From: Imperialibacter sp040222385 | GTDB taxonomy: Bacteria; Bacteroidota; Bacteroidia; Cytophagales; Cyclobacteriaceae | Length of the DNA stretch: 64,000 bases | Assembly (NCBI RefSeq): GCF_040222385.1 | Contig: NZ_JAVKDF010000021.1 | Coordinates: 62,001-126,000, forward strand | Direction of reading: 5' to 3' | Shown: positions 51,974 to 60,631 of the stretch, piece after piece | Layout of the letters: every line of letters begins with the position of its first letter | Position numbering within the stretch: the first letter of the stretch is position 1 | The notes under the pieces: generated by a model | Told to the model about the DNA's origin: nothing | What the model saw: only the letters and a program-made list of their open reading frames with translations | Databases searched by the model: none | Position numbers and translations under genes: made by a program

Positions 51974-52732
51974 TTGATAGAACTTTTCTCCTATGAGCTT
52001 TCCCACTCTGATTTGTGGATGATACTTTCGGTGTCAGTGCTCATCGGCATGTCCAAAACAGGCGTTCATGGAGCAGGCATGATAGCGGTGCCGCTGCTGG
52101 CTGCTGTGTTTGGTGGCAAGCAGTCGAGCGGTTTCCTCCTACCTATTTTGTGCCTTGCTGATATTTTTGGAGTGGTTTACTACCACCGGCATGCTGCGTG
52201 GGATCACCTGTGGAAGCTCTTTCCCTGGGCAGCAGCAGGAACCTTGCTCGGCACCTGGGTGGGTAACTACATCGACGACGAGGCCTTCAAGCTCATCATG
52301 GCCATCATTATTTTTGTTTCAGTCGGCTTAATGATTTGGCTGGAGAAGAGGAAAAAAAATGAAGAAAAGGTACCTGCTTACTTTTGGTTTGCGGCACTCA
52401 TGGGGGTCGCAGGTGGATTTACCTCCATGGTTGGCAACCTCGCAGGGTCTGTTATGGCCCTTTACCTGCTCTCCGTGCATTTGCCTAAAAATTCATTCAT
52501 CGGTACGGCAGCCTGGTTCTTTATGGTTCTCAATTGGTTCAAGCTACCTTTTCACATCTTCAGCTGGCACACCATCACCGTAGACTCATTCCTTTTTGAC
52601 CTTGTCACCTTACCGGCGATTGGTCTTGGCGCCCTCATCGGAGTGGCCATCATTAAGAAAATTCCTGAGAAGCAGTATCGGTGGTTTATAATAGCAATGA
52701 CAGTTGTGGCAGCTTTTGGAATGCTGTTATAG
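51974..52732 (+). CDS. TauE/SafE family anion permease
   Basis: A 252-residue inner-membrane protein with about eight helices of the TauE/SafE family, which export or import sulfite, sulfoacetate and related organosulfur or carboxylate anions. Family marks are VLIGMSKTGVHGAGMIAVPLLAA near residues 22-44 and the internal repeat FAALMGVAGGFTSMVGNLAGSVMALYLL near 140-165. The start used is TTG 51974, directly after an in-frame stop; the first ATG (52019) would cut off 15 residues preceding TM1. The short sequence TTGATAGAAC at the start recurs 37 bases upstream. No sulfur-metabolism gene is adjacent; the SLC45-like carrier follows after 129 bases. Confidence 0.88.
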   Translation: MIELFSYELSHSDLWMILSVSVLIGMSKTGVHGAGMIAVPLLAAVFGGKQSSGFLLPILCLADIFGVVYYHRHAAWDHLWKLFPWAAAGTLLGTWVGNYIDDEAFKLIMAIIIFVSVGLMIWLEKRKKNEEKVPAYFWFAALMGVAGGFTSMVGNLAGSVMALYLLSVHLPKNSFIGTAAWFFMVLNWFKLPFHIFSWHTITVDSFLFDLVTLPAIGLGALIGVAIIKKIPEKQYRWFIIAMTVVAAFGMLL

Positions 52733-52861
52733 AAACGGCTTATCATGGATGCAAACAATTTTTAAGAGTGGCAGTTAAAAGGTGGGAATTCCATTGCAAA
52801 AACAATTTTCTGCACGTTATTACCTTCCTGACAACAACCAGGTTAGTAATCAGAGTTTTTT

Positions 52862-54187
52862 ATGGGCAAGCCTACACTCAAATTCTGGCAAATCATCAAC
52901 ATGAATTTTGGCTTTTTCGGGCTCCAGTACAGCTTCGGACTACAGCAAGCCAACATGAGCCCCATTTACTCATACTTGTGGGCTGAAGAAAGTGAGCTCC
53001 CCCTCCTGTGGCTGGCAGGCCCTATGACCGGGCTCATCGTTCAGCCCATCATCGGAGCCATAAGCGACAAAACCATCACTAAATGGGGCCGCCGGACTCC
53101 GTATTTTCTCATAGGCGCTATATTCTGTAGTCTTAGTCTGCTCGTGATGCCGTACAGCAGCACCGTATGGATGGCAGCGAGCGTGCTTTGGATCCTAGAT
53201 GCGGCTAACAATGTCACTCAGGAGCCCTACCGGGCGTTTGTTAGCGACAAACTGCCGAAGGAGCAGCATTCCCTTGGCTTTTTAACCCAAAGTGCCTTCA
53301 CAGGTCTTGGACAAACCCTCTCGTACCTCACCCCCACCCTACTTATTTTTTTCGGTGTCAGCGAACTTGCAAAAAATGAAAGCGGTATCCCTGTCACAAC
53401 AATCATCGCTTTCATGATTGGCGCTGTGGTGTCCATAGGCTCTATCCTGTGGACGTTGAAAACCACGAAAGAAATCCCTATTTCGGAGGAAGAAAAGGCC
53501 CACATCAGAAGCCAACCCAAGGGCATAGGCTCGACCATTGCTGAAATTGCGACGGCTTTCAAAGAAATGCCTCTCACGATGAAGCAGATGCTGCCCATGA
53601 TGCTGTTTAGCTGGTATGCGATGTTCATTTACTGGCAGTACATAGCCAAGTCGCTATCAAAATCGCTTTTTGGCACAACTGATGTGCTTGACCCTGGCTT
53701 CAGAAAAGCTGACCTGCTGGTGGGGCAAATTGGGGCGTTTTACAATTTCATTGCCTTTTTTGCGGCTTTCGGGTTAGCTATGCTGGCACAAAAATATGGC
53801 CCAAAGTGGATTCACGGCGCATGTGTGTTTCTGGCCGGTGCTGGCTTGCTCGTGATTCCGGAGCTAAACACTCCTGGCATGGTCTTCATTCCTATCATTG
53901 GTATGGGGCTATCCTGGGCAAGCATGATGGGAAACCCCTATGTCATGCTTGCAGGCAGTATTCCGCCGGAAAGAACGGGCGTATATATGGGCATTTTCAA
54001 CATGTTTATCGTCATTCCTATGTTGCTCGAAACGTTCACAATACCAATGTACTACTCATCGTGGCTTGGCAATAGTCCGGTAAATGCTATCAGGCTGGCT
54101 GGCACGCTGTTAATACTTGCAGCTATTTCGGTTGCTTTTATCAAACTAAAAAGACCAGACCAAAGCGATTTACACACAGGAAAGTGA
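52862..54187 (+). CDS. MFS transporter, SLC45/GPH-like sugar carrier
   Basis: A 441-residue carrier with twelve predicted helices, resembling the SLC45 sucrose/proton symporter branch. Marks are NMNFGFFGLQYSFGLQQANM in TM1, GLIVQPIIGAISDKTITKWGRRTPYFLIG (residues about 57-85) with the R-R-x-P loop, and LDAANNVTQEPYRAFVSDKLP near 118. Between TM6 and TM7 lies a charged loop (TLKTTKEIPISEEEKAHIRS). Bacterial members usually import disaccharides or glucosides with H+ or Na+. No glycosidase or kinase gene lies nearby, so the sugar is unknown. It has the same direction as the TauE/SafE gene, 129 bases apart. Confidence 0.9.
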   Translation: MGKPTLKFWQIINMNFGFFGLQYSFGLQQANMSPIYSYLWAEESELPLLWLAGPMTGLIVQPIIGAISDKTITKWGRRTPYFLIGAIFCSLSLLVMPYSSTVWMAASVLWILDAANNVTQEPYRAFVSDKLPKEQHSLGFLTQSAFTGLGQTLSYLTPTLLIFFGVSELAKNESGIPVTTIIAFMIGAVVSIGSILWTLKTTKEIPISEEEKAHIRSQPKGIGSTIAEIATAFKEMPLTMKQMLPMMLFSWYAMFIYWQYIAKSLSKSLFGTTDVLDPGFRKADLLVGQIGAFYNFIAFFAAFGLAMLAQKYGPKWIHGACVFLAGAGLLVIPELNTPGMVFIPIIGMGLSWASMMGNPYVMLAGSIPPERTGVYMGIFNMFIVIPMLLETFTIPMYYSSWLGNSPVNAIRLAGTLLILAAISVAFIKLKRPDQSDLHTGK

Positions 54188-54351
54188 AGAACGCTCATAG
54201 CTTAGTGCACGGCTTTATGATTTCGTAAGTGACTGGATAGCATGGTATTCGAAACACTTTACAACTGCATTTTTCCAGCCATCCCAGACGTCTATGAAAT
54301 CTGATCAATTATTGGTACTTTGAAAGTATTCAGTAAATCAACTCTTACATT

Positions 54352-54810
54352 ATGGCCCAGTTTAATCTAAAAGTTAATGGAAAAGAACACCAGGTTGATG
54401 TAGATGCGGACACCCCACTGCTTTGGGTGCTACGTGACAACCTCGATTTGGTAGGCACCAAATTTGGCTGTGGAATAGCCATGTGTGGTGCATGCACGGT
54501 TCACGTTGATGGTGATGCTATCCGCTCTTGCTCGATGCCAATTTCAACGCTGGGAGACAAGTCTGTGGTGACCATCGAAGGCTTATCTGCCGATGCCTCT
54601 CACCCGCTTCAGAACGCCTGGAGAGAGCACGACGTACCCCAGTGTGGTTATTGTCAGGCAGGTCAGATCATGAATGCCGCAGCCCTGCTGTCGAAAAATG
54701 CCTCTCCAACGGACGAGGAAATAGAAAGCGCCATGAATGGCAACATTTGCCGTTGTGCTACTTACAACCGTATCAAGGCAGCCATCAAGACGGCTTCCGC
54801 AAGCGTTTAA
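54352..54810 (+). CDS. (2Fe-2S) subunit of molybdenum oxidoreductase, IorA-like
   Basis: A 152-residue electron-transfer subunit of the xanthine-oxidase family. The N-terminal plant-type ferredoxin domain has the cluster loop KFGCGIAMCGACTVHVDG (residues about 42-60) with a fourth Cys in IRSC near 64. The C-terminal helical [2Fe-2S] domain has QCGYCQAGQIMNAAALL (about 99-116) and GNICRCATYNRIKAAI (about 131-147). In IorA-type enzymes it passes electrons from the Mo centre to an external acceptor such as a cytochrome. The catalytic subunit gene follows 23 bases after its stop, so the two form an operon. No FAD subunit is present, as expected for this branch. Confidence 0.96.
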   Translation: MAQFNLKVNGKEHQVDVDADTPLLWVLRDNLDLVGTKFGCGIAMCGACTVHVDGDAIRSCSMPISTLGDKSVVTIEGLSADASHPLQNAWREHDVPQCGYCQAGQIMNAAALLSKNASPTDEEIESAMNGNICRCATYNRIKAAIKTASASV

Positions 54811-54833
54811 GTCTATTCCAAAAATCCGAAATC

Positions 54834-56975
54834 ATGACTTTAATAAAAACATCATACAACAGAAGATCCTTTCTGAAAGTGTCAGCGGCTGGTAGTGGTG
54901 GCTTAGTGATAGGCTTCAACTGGCTGGTATCGTGCAGTCCCAGCGCTGAAACTGCGATAAAAGGAGCGCCTAAAGAGTGGTTCAATGTAAATGCTTATCT
55001 CAAGATAGGCGAGAACGGCCTCGTTACCATCATGTCGCCAAACCCGGAAGTAGGCCAAAACATCAAAACTTCAATGCCGATGATAGTGGCTGAAGAGCTG
55101 GATGTGGCCTGGAAAGACGTCGTTGTTGAGCAAGCCCCGCTCGACACCGAGAAGTTTGTGAGACAAGTGGCTGGCGGCAGTCAGTCGCTGAGAAGTTCAT
55201 GGAAAGGGCTGAGAATGGCGGGAGCTACGGCCAGAAAGATGCTGATGGAAGCGGCGGCCAAACAGTGGCAAGTAGATGCCTCAACCCTGACTACTTCTGA
55301 GGGAGTCATCAAAAACGCAAAAGGTGAAACACTCACCTATGGACAAATAGCCTCCGCTGCTGCATCCGTAACCGTGCCTGAAGAGGTGGAGTTGAAAGAC
55401 CCATCTGCCTTCAAAATCATTGGCACCGACACCAAAAACGTTGACATAGAAAAAATCATTACCGGCAAGCCACAGTATGGCATGGATCTGAAGAAAGAAG
55501 GAATGAAAGTGGCGGTTGTACTTCGCCCACCTTCCTTCGGTGCCAAACTAAAGTCGTTCGATGACAGCGAAACCAGAAAAGTGTCTGGGGTGTCCGATGT
55601 TATCCAATTTGGCAACAAAGTGGCCGTACTTGGCAATACAACCTGGGCAGCTATGAAAGGCAAGAAAGCACTGAAAGCTGAGTGGGAACAAGAAACACCT
55701 GCCGAGAGCACGGAATATCATGACAAGCAAATGATGGCCTTGCTGGGCACAAAAAATGGAGAGCCCAGAAGAAACGATGGCGATGTGGACGCCGCCTTCA
55801 AAACCGCAGACAAAGTAATTGAGAAAACTTTCGAAGGCCCTTTTCTGCCGCACAATCCCATGGAGCCCATGAATTTCTACGGACATGTGACGGCAGCCAA
55901 GGTTGATCTCATTGGCCCTATACAAACACCCGAGAGAACAAGACGCCAGGTGTCTGAGCTACTAGGACGGCCCGAAACGGAAATCTTCATCGACATGACC
56001 CGTATGGGCGGCGGTTTCGGTCGCAGGCTTTATGGTGATTTTGTGCTGGAAGTAGCCGAAATTTCAAAACTATCGAACACGCCCATCAAGCTGGTGTACA
56101 CAAGAGAAGACGACATGACAGCGGGCATTTATCGCCCGGCTTCCAAATACAAATTCAAAGCCGGCGTAAAAGACGGCAAGCTGGTGGCATACCATTTAGT
56201 TGGCACCGGCATCAACGGTAACGGCTGGACTCGTGAAAACTGGTTTCCAGCTGGATCCATTCCTAACTACAGGGTGGAGTCGTATGGACAGGACAGCAAC
56301 ATTACCACAGGCGCCTGGCGTGCACCCATCACCAACTTCCTGGCTTATGCCGAACAAAGCTTTATCGACGAAGTGGCTGAGGAAATGGGAGTTGATGCTG
56401 TGCAATTGAGGCTTGATTTACTCGAAAAAGCTAAGAGTGACCCTGTGGGTACGGTAGACTATGAGCCAGAGAAAATGATTGGCGCCATAAAACTTGCTGC
56501 CGAAAAGGCCAACTGGTCGGCTACTGAAGATGGAGTGAGCAAGGGCTTTAGCGCTTATTACTCACACAACTCCTATGTGGCGATGGTGGCGGAGGTTGTC
56601 AACAAAAAAGGCCAGCCGAGCACCAGAAAAGTAACCTGCGCTGTTGATTGCGGGATAGTGATCAACCCAATAGCCGCCAAAAATCAGATTGAAGGTGGCA
56701 TCATCGACGGCATCGGGCACGCTATGTATGGCGACATGACCTTTGTGAATGGTGCGCCACAGGCAAGCAACTTCAACAACTACAGACTGATCAGAATGGG
56801 AGAAGCGCCTCCGGTTATTGAATGTCACTTTGTGAAAAACACGAATGACCCCACAGGTCTCGGCGAACCATCGTTGCCACCGGCAGGAGGTGCGCTGGCC
56901 AATGCTATGTACAAAGCTACCGGACAGCGTTTCTATAAGCAGCCATTTATGCAACAGCAGATAAAACTTGGGTAG
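54834..56975 (+). CDS. Molybdopterin-binding catalytic subunit, IorB-like
   Basis: From ATG 54834 the product has 713 residues; the frame is open further upstream but overlaps the IorA gene. A twin-arginine signal (YNRRSFLKVSAAGSGG) is combined with a lipobox-like NWLVSC, so a folded, possibly lipid-anchored periplasmic enzyme is predicted. Mo-cofactor motifs are RMGGGFGRRLYGDFVLEVA near residue 387, GAWRAPITNFLAYAEQSF near 490, and LGEPSLPPAGGALANAMY near 684, whose Glu is the catalytic base of the family. It resembles isoquinoline 1-oxidoreductase and membrane-bound aldehyde dehydrogenases. No XdhC/CoxF-type maturation gene is adjacent. The true substrate is unknown. A terminator follows. 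Confidence 0.95.
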   Translation: MTLIKTSYNRRSFLKVSAAGSGGLVIGFNWLVSCSPSAETAIKGAPKEWFNVNAYLKIGENGLVTIMSPNPEVGQNIKTSMPMIVAEELDVAWKDVVVEQAPLDTEKFVRQVAGGSQSLRSSWKGLRMAGATARKMLMEAAAKQWQVDASTLTTSEGVIKNAKGETLTYGQIASAAASVTVPEEVELKDPSAFKIIGTDTKNVDIEKIITGKPQYGMDLKKEGMKVAVVLRPPSFGAKLKSFDDSETRKVSGVSDVIQFGNKVAVLGNTTWAAMKGKKALKAEWEQETPAESTEYHDKQMMALLGTKNGEPRRNDGDVDAAFKTADKVIEKTFEGPFLPHNPMEPMNFYGHVTAAKVDLIGPIQTPERTRRQVSELLGRPETEIFIDMTRMGGGFGRRLYGDFVLEVAEISKLSNTPIKLVYTREDDMTAGIYRPASKYKFKAGVKDGKLVAYHLVGTGINGNGWTRENWFPAGSIPNYRVESYGQDSNITTGAWRAPITNFLAYAEQSFIDEVAEEMGVDAVQLRLDLLEKAKSDPVGTVDYEPEKMIGAIKLAAEKANWSATEDGVSKGFSAYYSHNSYVAMVAEVVNKKGQPSTRKVTCAVDCGIVINPIAAKNQIEGGIIDGIGHAMYGDMTFVNGAPQASNFNNYRLIRMGEAPPVIECHFVKNTNDPTGLGEPSLPPAGGALANAMYKATGQRFYKQPFMQQQIKLG

Positions 56976-56993
56976 TTTCAATTCTGCATTAAC

Positions 56994-57029
56994 AAAAAAG
57001 GTTTAGGGGAGACTCCTAAACCTTTTTTT
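56994..57029. terminator. Bidirectional terminator between iorB-like and miaE genes
   Basis: AAAAAAGGTTTAGG (56994-57007) pairs perfectly with CCTAAACCTTTTTT (57015-57028) around a 7-base loop. T runs on both strands suit the two convergent genes. Confidence 0.87.
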
Positions 57030-57050
57030 GTTTTATATATTCCTGGATCG

Positions 57051-57653
57051 TCAATGCATCCTGTCTCCTCTCACAGCAAGCGATTTCATTATTGCGGCCT
57101 CAGCTTCTAAGAACTCGTTCCATCTAACTTTCACATAATCCTTTGGCATGTATTCTTCCGCCAGCTCAATGAAATTATGATAGTGGCCAGCTTCTGAAAC
57201 CATCAATTCATAATAGAACTTTTTCAACTCTTCATCCGCAATATGCTTATGCAGCAGTTTGAACCTCTCGCAGCTTCGGGCTTCAATCAGCGCATTCAGC
57301 AGCAGCTTTTCCACGAGCTGCTGGTTGCGGGATCCTCCCTTTCTCACTACCTCATTAAGCCTGGCCACATACTCGTCCTTCCGTTGCCTCCCTAACCCAA
57401 AGCCCCTCTTTTTAAGTTGTTCTACTACCCTTTCAAAGTGGCTCCATTCCTCCGCCACTACTGGTACCAACATTTCCAACAGCTTTTCTCTTTCCGGGTA
57501 GAGCATAATGAGCGAAATGCACGAAGAAGCTGCCTTTTGTTCGCAATAAGCGTGGTCAACAAGAATGTCCTCAATCTGCATACTGGCGATATCTGTCCAG
57601 CGGGGATCGGTGGGCAGCTCCAGGCCAAGCGTCGTTTTATTTTTTGCTTCCAT
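57051..57653 (-). CDS. miaE: tRNA-(ms2io6A)-hydroxylase MiaE
   Basis: A 200-residue non-haem di-iron monooxygenase that hydroxylates the isopentenyl group of 2-methylthio-N6-isopentenyladenosine at tRNA position 37. It is a ferritin-like four-helix protein. The di-iron ligands can be placed in VDHAYCEQKAASS (Glu near 38), AEEWSHFERVVEQ with the ExxH pair near residues 68-71, LNALIEARSCERFKLL near 121, and VSEAGHYHNFIELA near 151 with its ExxH. Length and motif order match MiaE. It requires MiaA and MiaB products made elsewhere in the genome. It reads leftward behind the porin gene after 12 bases and could share the lpxK-porin transcript. Confidence 0.95.
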   Translation of the reverse strand: MEAKNKTTLGLELPTDPRWTDIASMQIEDILVDHAYCEQKAASSCISLIMLYPEREKLLEMLVPVVAEEWSHFERVVEQLKKRGFGLGRQRKDEYVARLNEVVRKGGSRNQQLVEKLLLNALIEARSCERFKLLHKHIADEELKKFYYELMVSEAGHYHNFIELAEEYMPKDYVKVRWNEFLEAEAAIMKSLAVRGDRMH

Positions 57654-57665
57654 TGAGGCTATTAT

Positions 57666-59519
57666 TTAGTCAAAGAAATACCACGTGACCCCAATGTCAA
57701 ATACCCGGCGCTGCCCGGGGTAATACGGCGAAATGAAATAGCCATCGGCGCTGCCGGGTTGGTTTGCGTGCGTCATCTTGGCAAAGTATCGTGCATTGCC
57801 CACTTTGAAGTTCAGGAATACATCTGCTGTCAAATACGAATCGATGGCAAAGCTATTCTGGATGTAAAACTGCTGAATGACGGGATTGTAAGCATGGCCA
57901 TAGTAAGTCGACTTCCAGTTCAGGTCAACGCCAAGTTGCACAGGCAGATAATCATTAAACCACACCCCCTCATAGTACAATCTTGTATTGATATGCCACT
58001 CAGGCATCCTCCAAATTTCTGAGTCAGTACCAGTAACAGCAGTGTAAATCACTTGGGGGTTCAGGTGAAAGCTTTTGCCAATGGTAAGTTCCACCGCAGC
58101 ACTTGGATTCACCAGCAGCTGTCCGGCAGCTGATTGGGATTGATGTGGAAGAGAGTCTGTACCAAAGTAAACATAGTTGGCCACCCTGGTCAGATTAAGC
58201 CCAGGCTTGAGTGTGACAGGGCCAAACTTAACATTCAACTCACCCCCCAATCTATCAGCTCTTTGTGGTTCGAAGTCATTGACCCAGCTATAGTGGTTTC
58301 CAAAATAATAGAGTTGCTGGTAGCCTGGCTTGTACCTCATGCTTCGCAACCACAAATTGAGAAATGGCAAAGTGGTTCTCCCTTCAATATCAAAAAGCCC
58401 ACCCTGTAGGTACTCTACCTTTGCGTCCGTATCCCAGATATCGAACAGCCTTACATTGATTTTTGCCCCTCCATAGCTCTCCGACTGGCGGCCAACAGGA
58501 GACGAGAAACGATCATTGTAAGTCACATACCTCTGCTTCAGGTAAAAATTATAGCTCAAACCGCCTATTTTTCCCAGCACTCCAGCTTCGTTAAGCAATG
58601 CCCTCATCTGAATCAGGTCTGCCGTGCTATCGCTGGTGATCAGAATGTTTGGATAAGCCGAAGTGTTATTTGTAGGTGTCGGATCCTCAAAACTATTGTC
58701 GTGTCTTCCTTTGTCGAGCAGATAGTAAACCTGAAGCTCATCAGTGATTTTGTACTTCTGAAAAAGGTGGAAGTTGATCTTATAATCATAGGCTTTCACT
58801 CCTGTCAGCTTTATGGGAGAATCAAGGTATTGAAAAAGCTCAGCAGTTGTAGCATCTTCGCTCACATCGATCCCGCCCGTTTCAAGCACCTGATGTTTGA
58901 TCCTGTCAACGTTAAAGAGCAGTTGATACCTCTCGTTTTTTGACTTATAGCTAGTGTACAAATCCCAGGTGGTGCTATTCACATTCCGGTCACCTCGACT
59001 GGAAGAAGCTCCAATCTGCTTATCCGATGTAAGCAATTTAAAATCTACCCCTAAATTCCACTGTGGATTGATGTTTCTTGAGTAGCCTACGTCCACTACA
59101 CTTCTTCCCGAGCCGCCTACAATGGCTTTTATCTTGATCCAGGGTGATTTTGTATCAAAGTATTTTATCTGAGAAGAGGGAATAAAGTAGGGGTCGTAAG
59201 CATTGATACCCAACGTGGCGCCTATGGTTGATGGGAACAGGTAGTACAAAGATCTGGTGGCCGTACCATTATTGCCCAGGTCGACCAGAGTGTGGTTTGA
59301 AACGTCAACTGCATCAAAATTCTCCAGCCCGTAGAGCAGCGTGTCTAGCACATGCAGGGAGTCGGACAGCTCTTTAACATCAGCCTCCGTGAACCAGAAA
59401 GTTGTTTTGGTAGAGTAAACATTTTTCGTGGAATCGTCCAGCACCTGTGCATGCGAAACACCCATAACCAGCCCCGTGGCGAAACATCCAATTGCCGCAA
59501 TTTTTAGTATGATCTTCAA
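57666..59519 (-). CDS. Putative outer-membrane porin (Bacteroidota family)
   Basis: A 617-residue beta-barrel of the Bacteroidota 'putative porin' type. The signal peptide (IILKIAAIGCFATGLVMGVSHAQ) is followed by a short helical stretch and then more than twenty amphipathic strands (WNLGVDFKLLTSDKQIGASS, LNLTRVANYVYFGTD, NARYFAKMTHANQPG), ending VFDIGVTWYFFD with a C-terminal aromatic residue suited to BAM recognition. The start is a TTG at 59519, which overlaps the lpxK stop (TTGA), and the next ATG would delete the signal peptide; translational coupling is therefore likely. Cargo is unknown. Joint expression with LpxK makes sense because both serve outer-membrane assembly. Confidence 0.9.
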   Translation of the reverse strand: MKIILKIAAIGCFATGLVMGVSHAQVLDDSTKNVYSTKTTFWFTEADVKELSDSLHVLDTLLYGLENFDAVDVSNHTLVDLGNNGTATRSLYYLFPSTIGATLGINAYDPYFIPSSQIKYFDTKSPWIKIKAIVGGSGRSVVDVGYSRNINPQWNLGVDFKLLTSDKQIGASSSRGDRNVNSTTWDLYTSYKSKNERYQLLFNVDRIKHQVLETGGIDVSEDATTAELFQYLDSPIKLTGVKAYDYKINFHLFQKYKITDELQVYYLLDKGRHDNSFEDPTPTNNTSAYPNILITSDSTADLIQMRALLNEAGVLGKIGGLSYNFYLKQRYVTYNDRFSSPVGRQSESYGGAKINVRLFDIWDTDAKVEYLQGGLFDIEGRTTLPFLNLWLRSMRYKPGYQQLYYFGNHYSWVNDFEPQRADRLGGELNVKFGPVTLKPGLNLTRVANYVYFGTDSLPHQSQSAAGQLLVNPSAAVELTIGKSFHLNPQVIYTAVTGTDSEIWRMPEWHINTRLYYEGVWFNDYLPVQLGVDLNWKSTYYGHAYNPVIQQFYIQNSFAIDSYLTADVFLNFKVGNARYFAKMTHANQPGSADGYFISPYYPGQRRVFDIGVTWYFFD

Positions 59520-60577
59520 ACCGACTTGCCCAGGTTTTTAGTTACCTTCTCAGCTATTACCGCCTCAAAGTTTTCTTTTTCTTTTGAAAAGGAAAACTCT
59601 ATCGGGATATAAAAAAATGGCGCACTGTCCAAATACTGCTGAAACTTCGGATTGCTCATTTTCACATAATCCTTTTCTGTGGTAAGAATAACGCAATTGC
59701 CGCTGTTTTGATATTCGTCAACGATCTTTTCCATTTCCTGATCATTGTAGGCAAAGTGATCAGCTCTTTCCCAATGCTTTAACACCTCAATTCCCTCAAT
59801 TTTCAAATAATCCAATAATGGTACCGGGTTGGCAATACCTGTGATCAAAAATACTCTCTTATTCCGCTCACCTTCCTTCCCAAACGAAACAGGCCGTCCA
59901 TATTGTATGGAACAAAAAAAGACAGGCGTGCCTACCTGTGCGTATGTTTGAATCTTTGCTCTCATTTCGTCCTTCTTCCCTTGAGACATTTTCTCAGGCG
60001 ATTTTGTCACTACGATAATATCAGCTCTTCTGGCCCACCTTCGCCCTTCTCTTAAAGACCCAGATGGCATTATAAAGTCTCGATAAAAAGGGTTTTGGAA
60101 TGAAGTGAGAAGCATTGAAGTAGATGGTCGCACAGCCCGGTGCTGGAAACCATCGTCCATGAGAATCACATCCAGTTTTGGGTATTTCTCCCTTATACTT
60201 TTGATGGCCGTCACCCTTTTCTCACCCACAGCAACAACTACTTTCCCTGCCCATCTTTTGAAAAACAGAAGTGGCTCATCGCCAACTGACTCAGCAGTAG
60301 ACTGCTCTCCTACCACAAAAAAACCTTTAGTCTCTCTGCCATATCCCCGGCTGACCACCGCCACATTCTTATCCATCGACAACAAGTAAGCTATGAGATA
60401 ATTGATAGTTGGTGTCTTACCCGTGCCCCCCACTGAGAGGTTGCCAACACAAATCACAGGAACACTGAAAACAGTGCTTCTTAACACTCCCAGGTCATAC
60501 AAAGCATTTCTGATATTCGTAATGCATAGCCAGACAAAGGAAAATGGTGCCGCAAGAAGAACCCTAAGTAGTTGCAT
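59516..60577 (-). CDS. lpxK: Tetraacyldisaccharide 4'-kinase LpxK
   Basis: LpxK phosphorylates the 4' position of the lipid A disaccharide precursor at the inner membrane, the sixth step of the Raetz pathway. The 353 residues begin with a membrane-associated helix (LRVLLAAPFSFVWLCITNIRNALYD), then the family start GVLRSTVFSVPVICVGNLS. The P-loop is SVGGTGKTPTINYL (about residues 47-60). Further marks are VAVVSRGYGRETKGF near 74, VGDEPLLFFKR near 97, ILMDDGFQHRAVRPSTSML near 137 with the catalytic DDGFQH, and LTTEKDYVKMS near 310. The downstream porin gene overlaps the stop codon. Confidence 0.97.
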   Translation of the reverse strand: MQLLRVLLAAPFSFVWLCITNIRNALYDLGVLRSTVFSVPVICVGNLSVGGTGKTPTINYLIAYLLSMDKNVAVVSRGYGRETKGFFVVGEQSTAESVGDEPLLFFKRWAGKVVVAVGEKRVTAIKSIREKYPKLDVILMDDGFQHRAVRPSTSMLLTSFQNPFYRDFIMPSGSLREGRRWARRADIIVVTKSPEKMSQGKKDEMRAKIQTYAQVGTPVFFCSIQYGRPVSFGKEGERNKRVFLITGIANPVPLLDYLKIEGIEVLKHWERADHFAYNDQEMEKIVDEYQNSGNCVILTTEKDYVKMSNPKFQQYLDSAPFFYIPIEFSFSKEKENFEAVIAEKVTKNLGKSV

Positions 60578-60584
60578 TAGTCAA

Positions 60585-60615
60585 TTGTATTGTGGGCCTA
60601 AAGATAGTATACTTG
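60585..60615 (+). promoter_or_regulatory. Promoter of the Nif3 / zinc-ribbon operon
   Basis: TTG at 60585-60587, a 20-base spacer, and TATACTTG at 60608-60615 (one mismatch from TAnnTTTG). The ATG at 60632 lies 17 bases beyond the element; an AGGAGA stretch at 60621-60626 is a rare Shine-Dalgarno-like sequence for this window. Confidence 0.5.
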
Positions 60616-60631
60616 CGATAAGGAGAAGCGA

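Noticed and set aside
54528..54833. IorB-like frame extended upstream into the IorA gene
   Set aside because: The extension is the out-of-frame translation of the ferredoxin gene; the Tat signal marks the true start at 54834.
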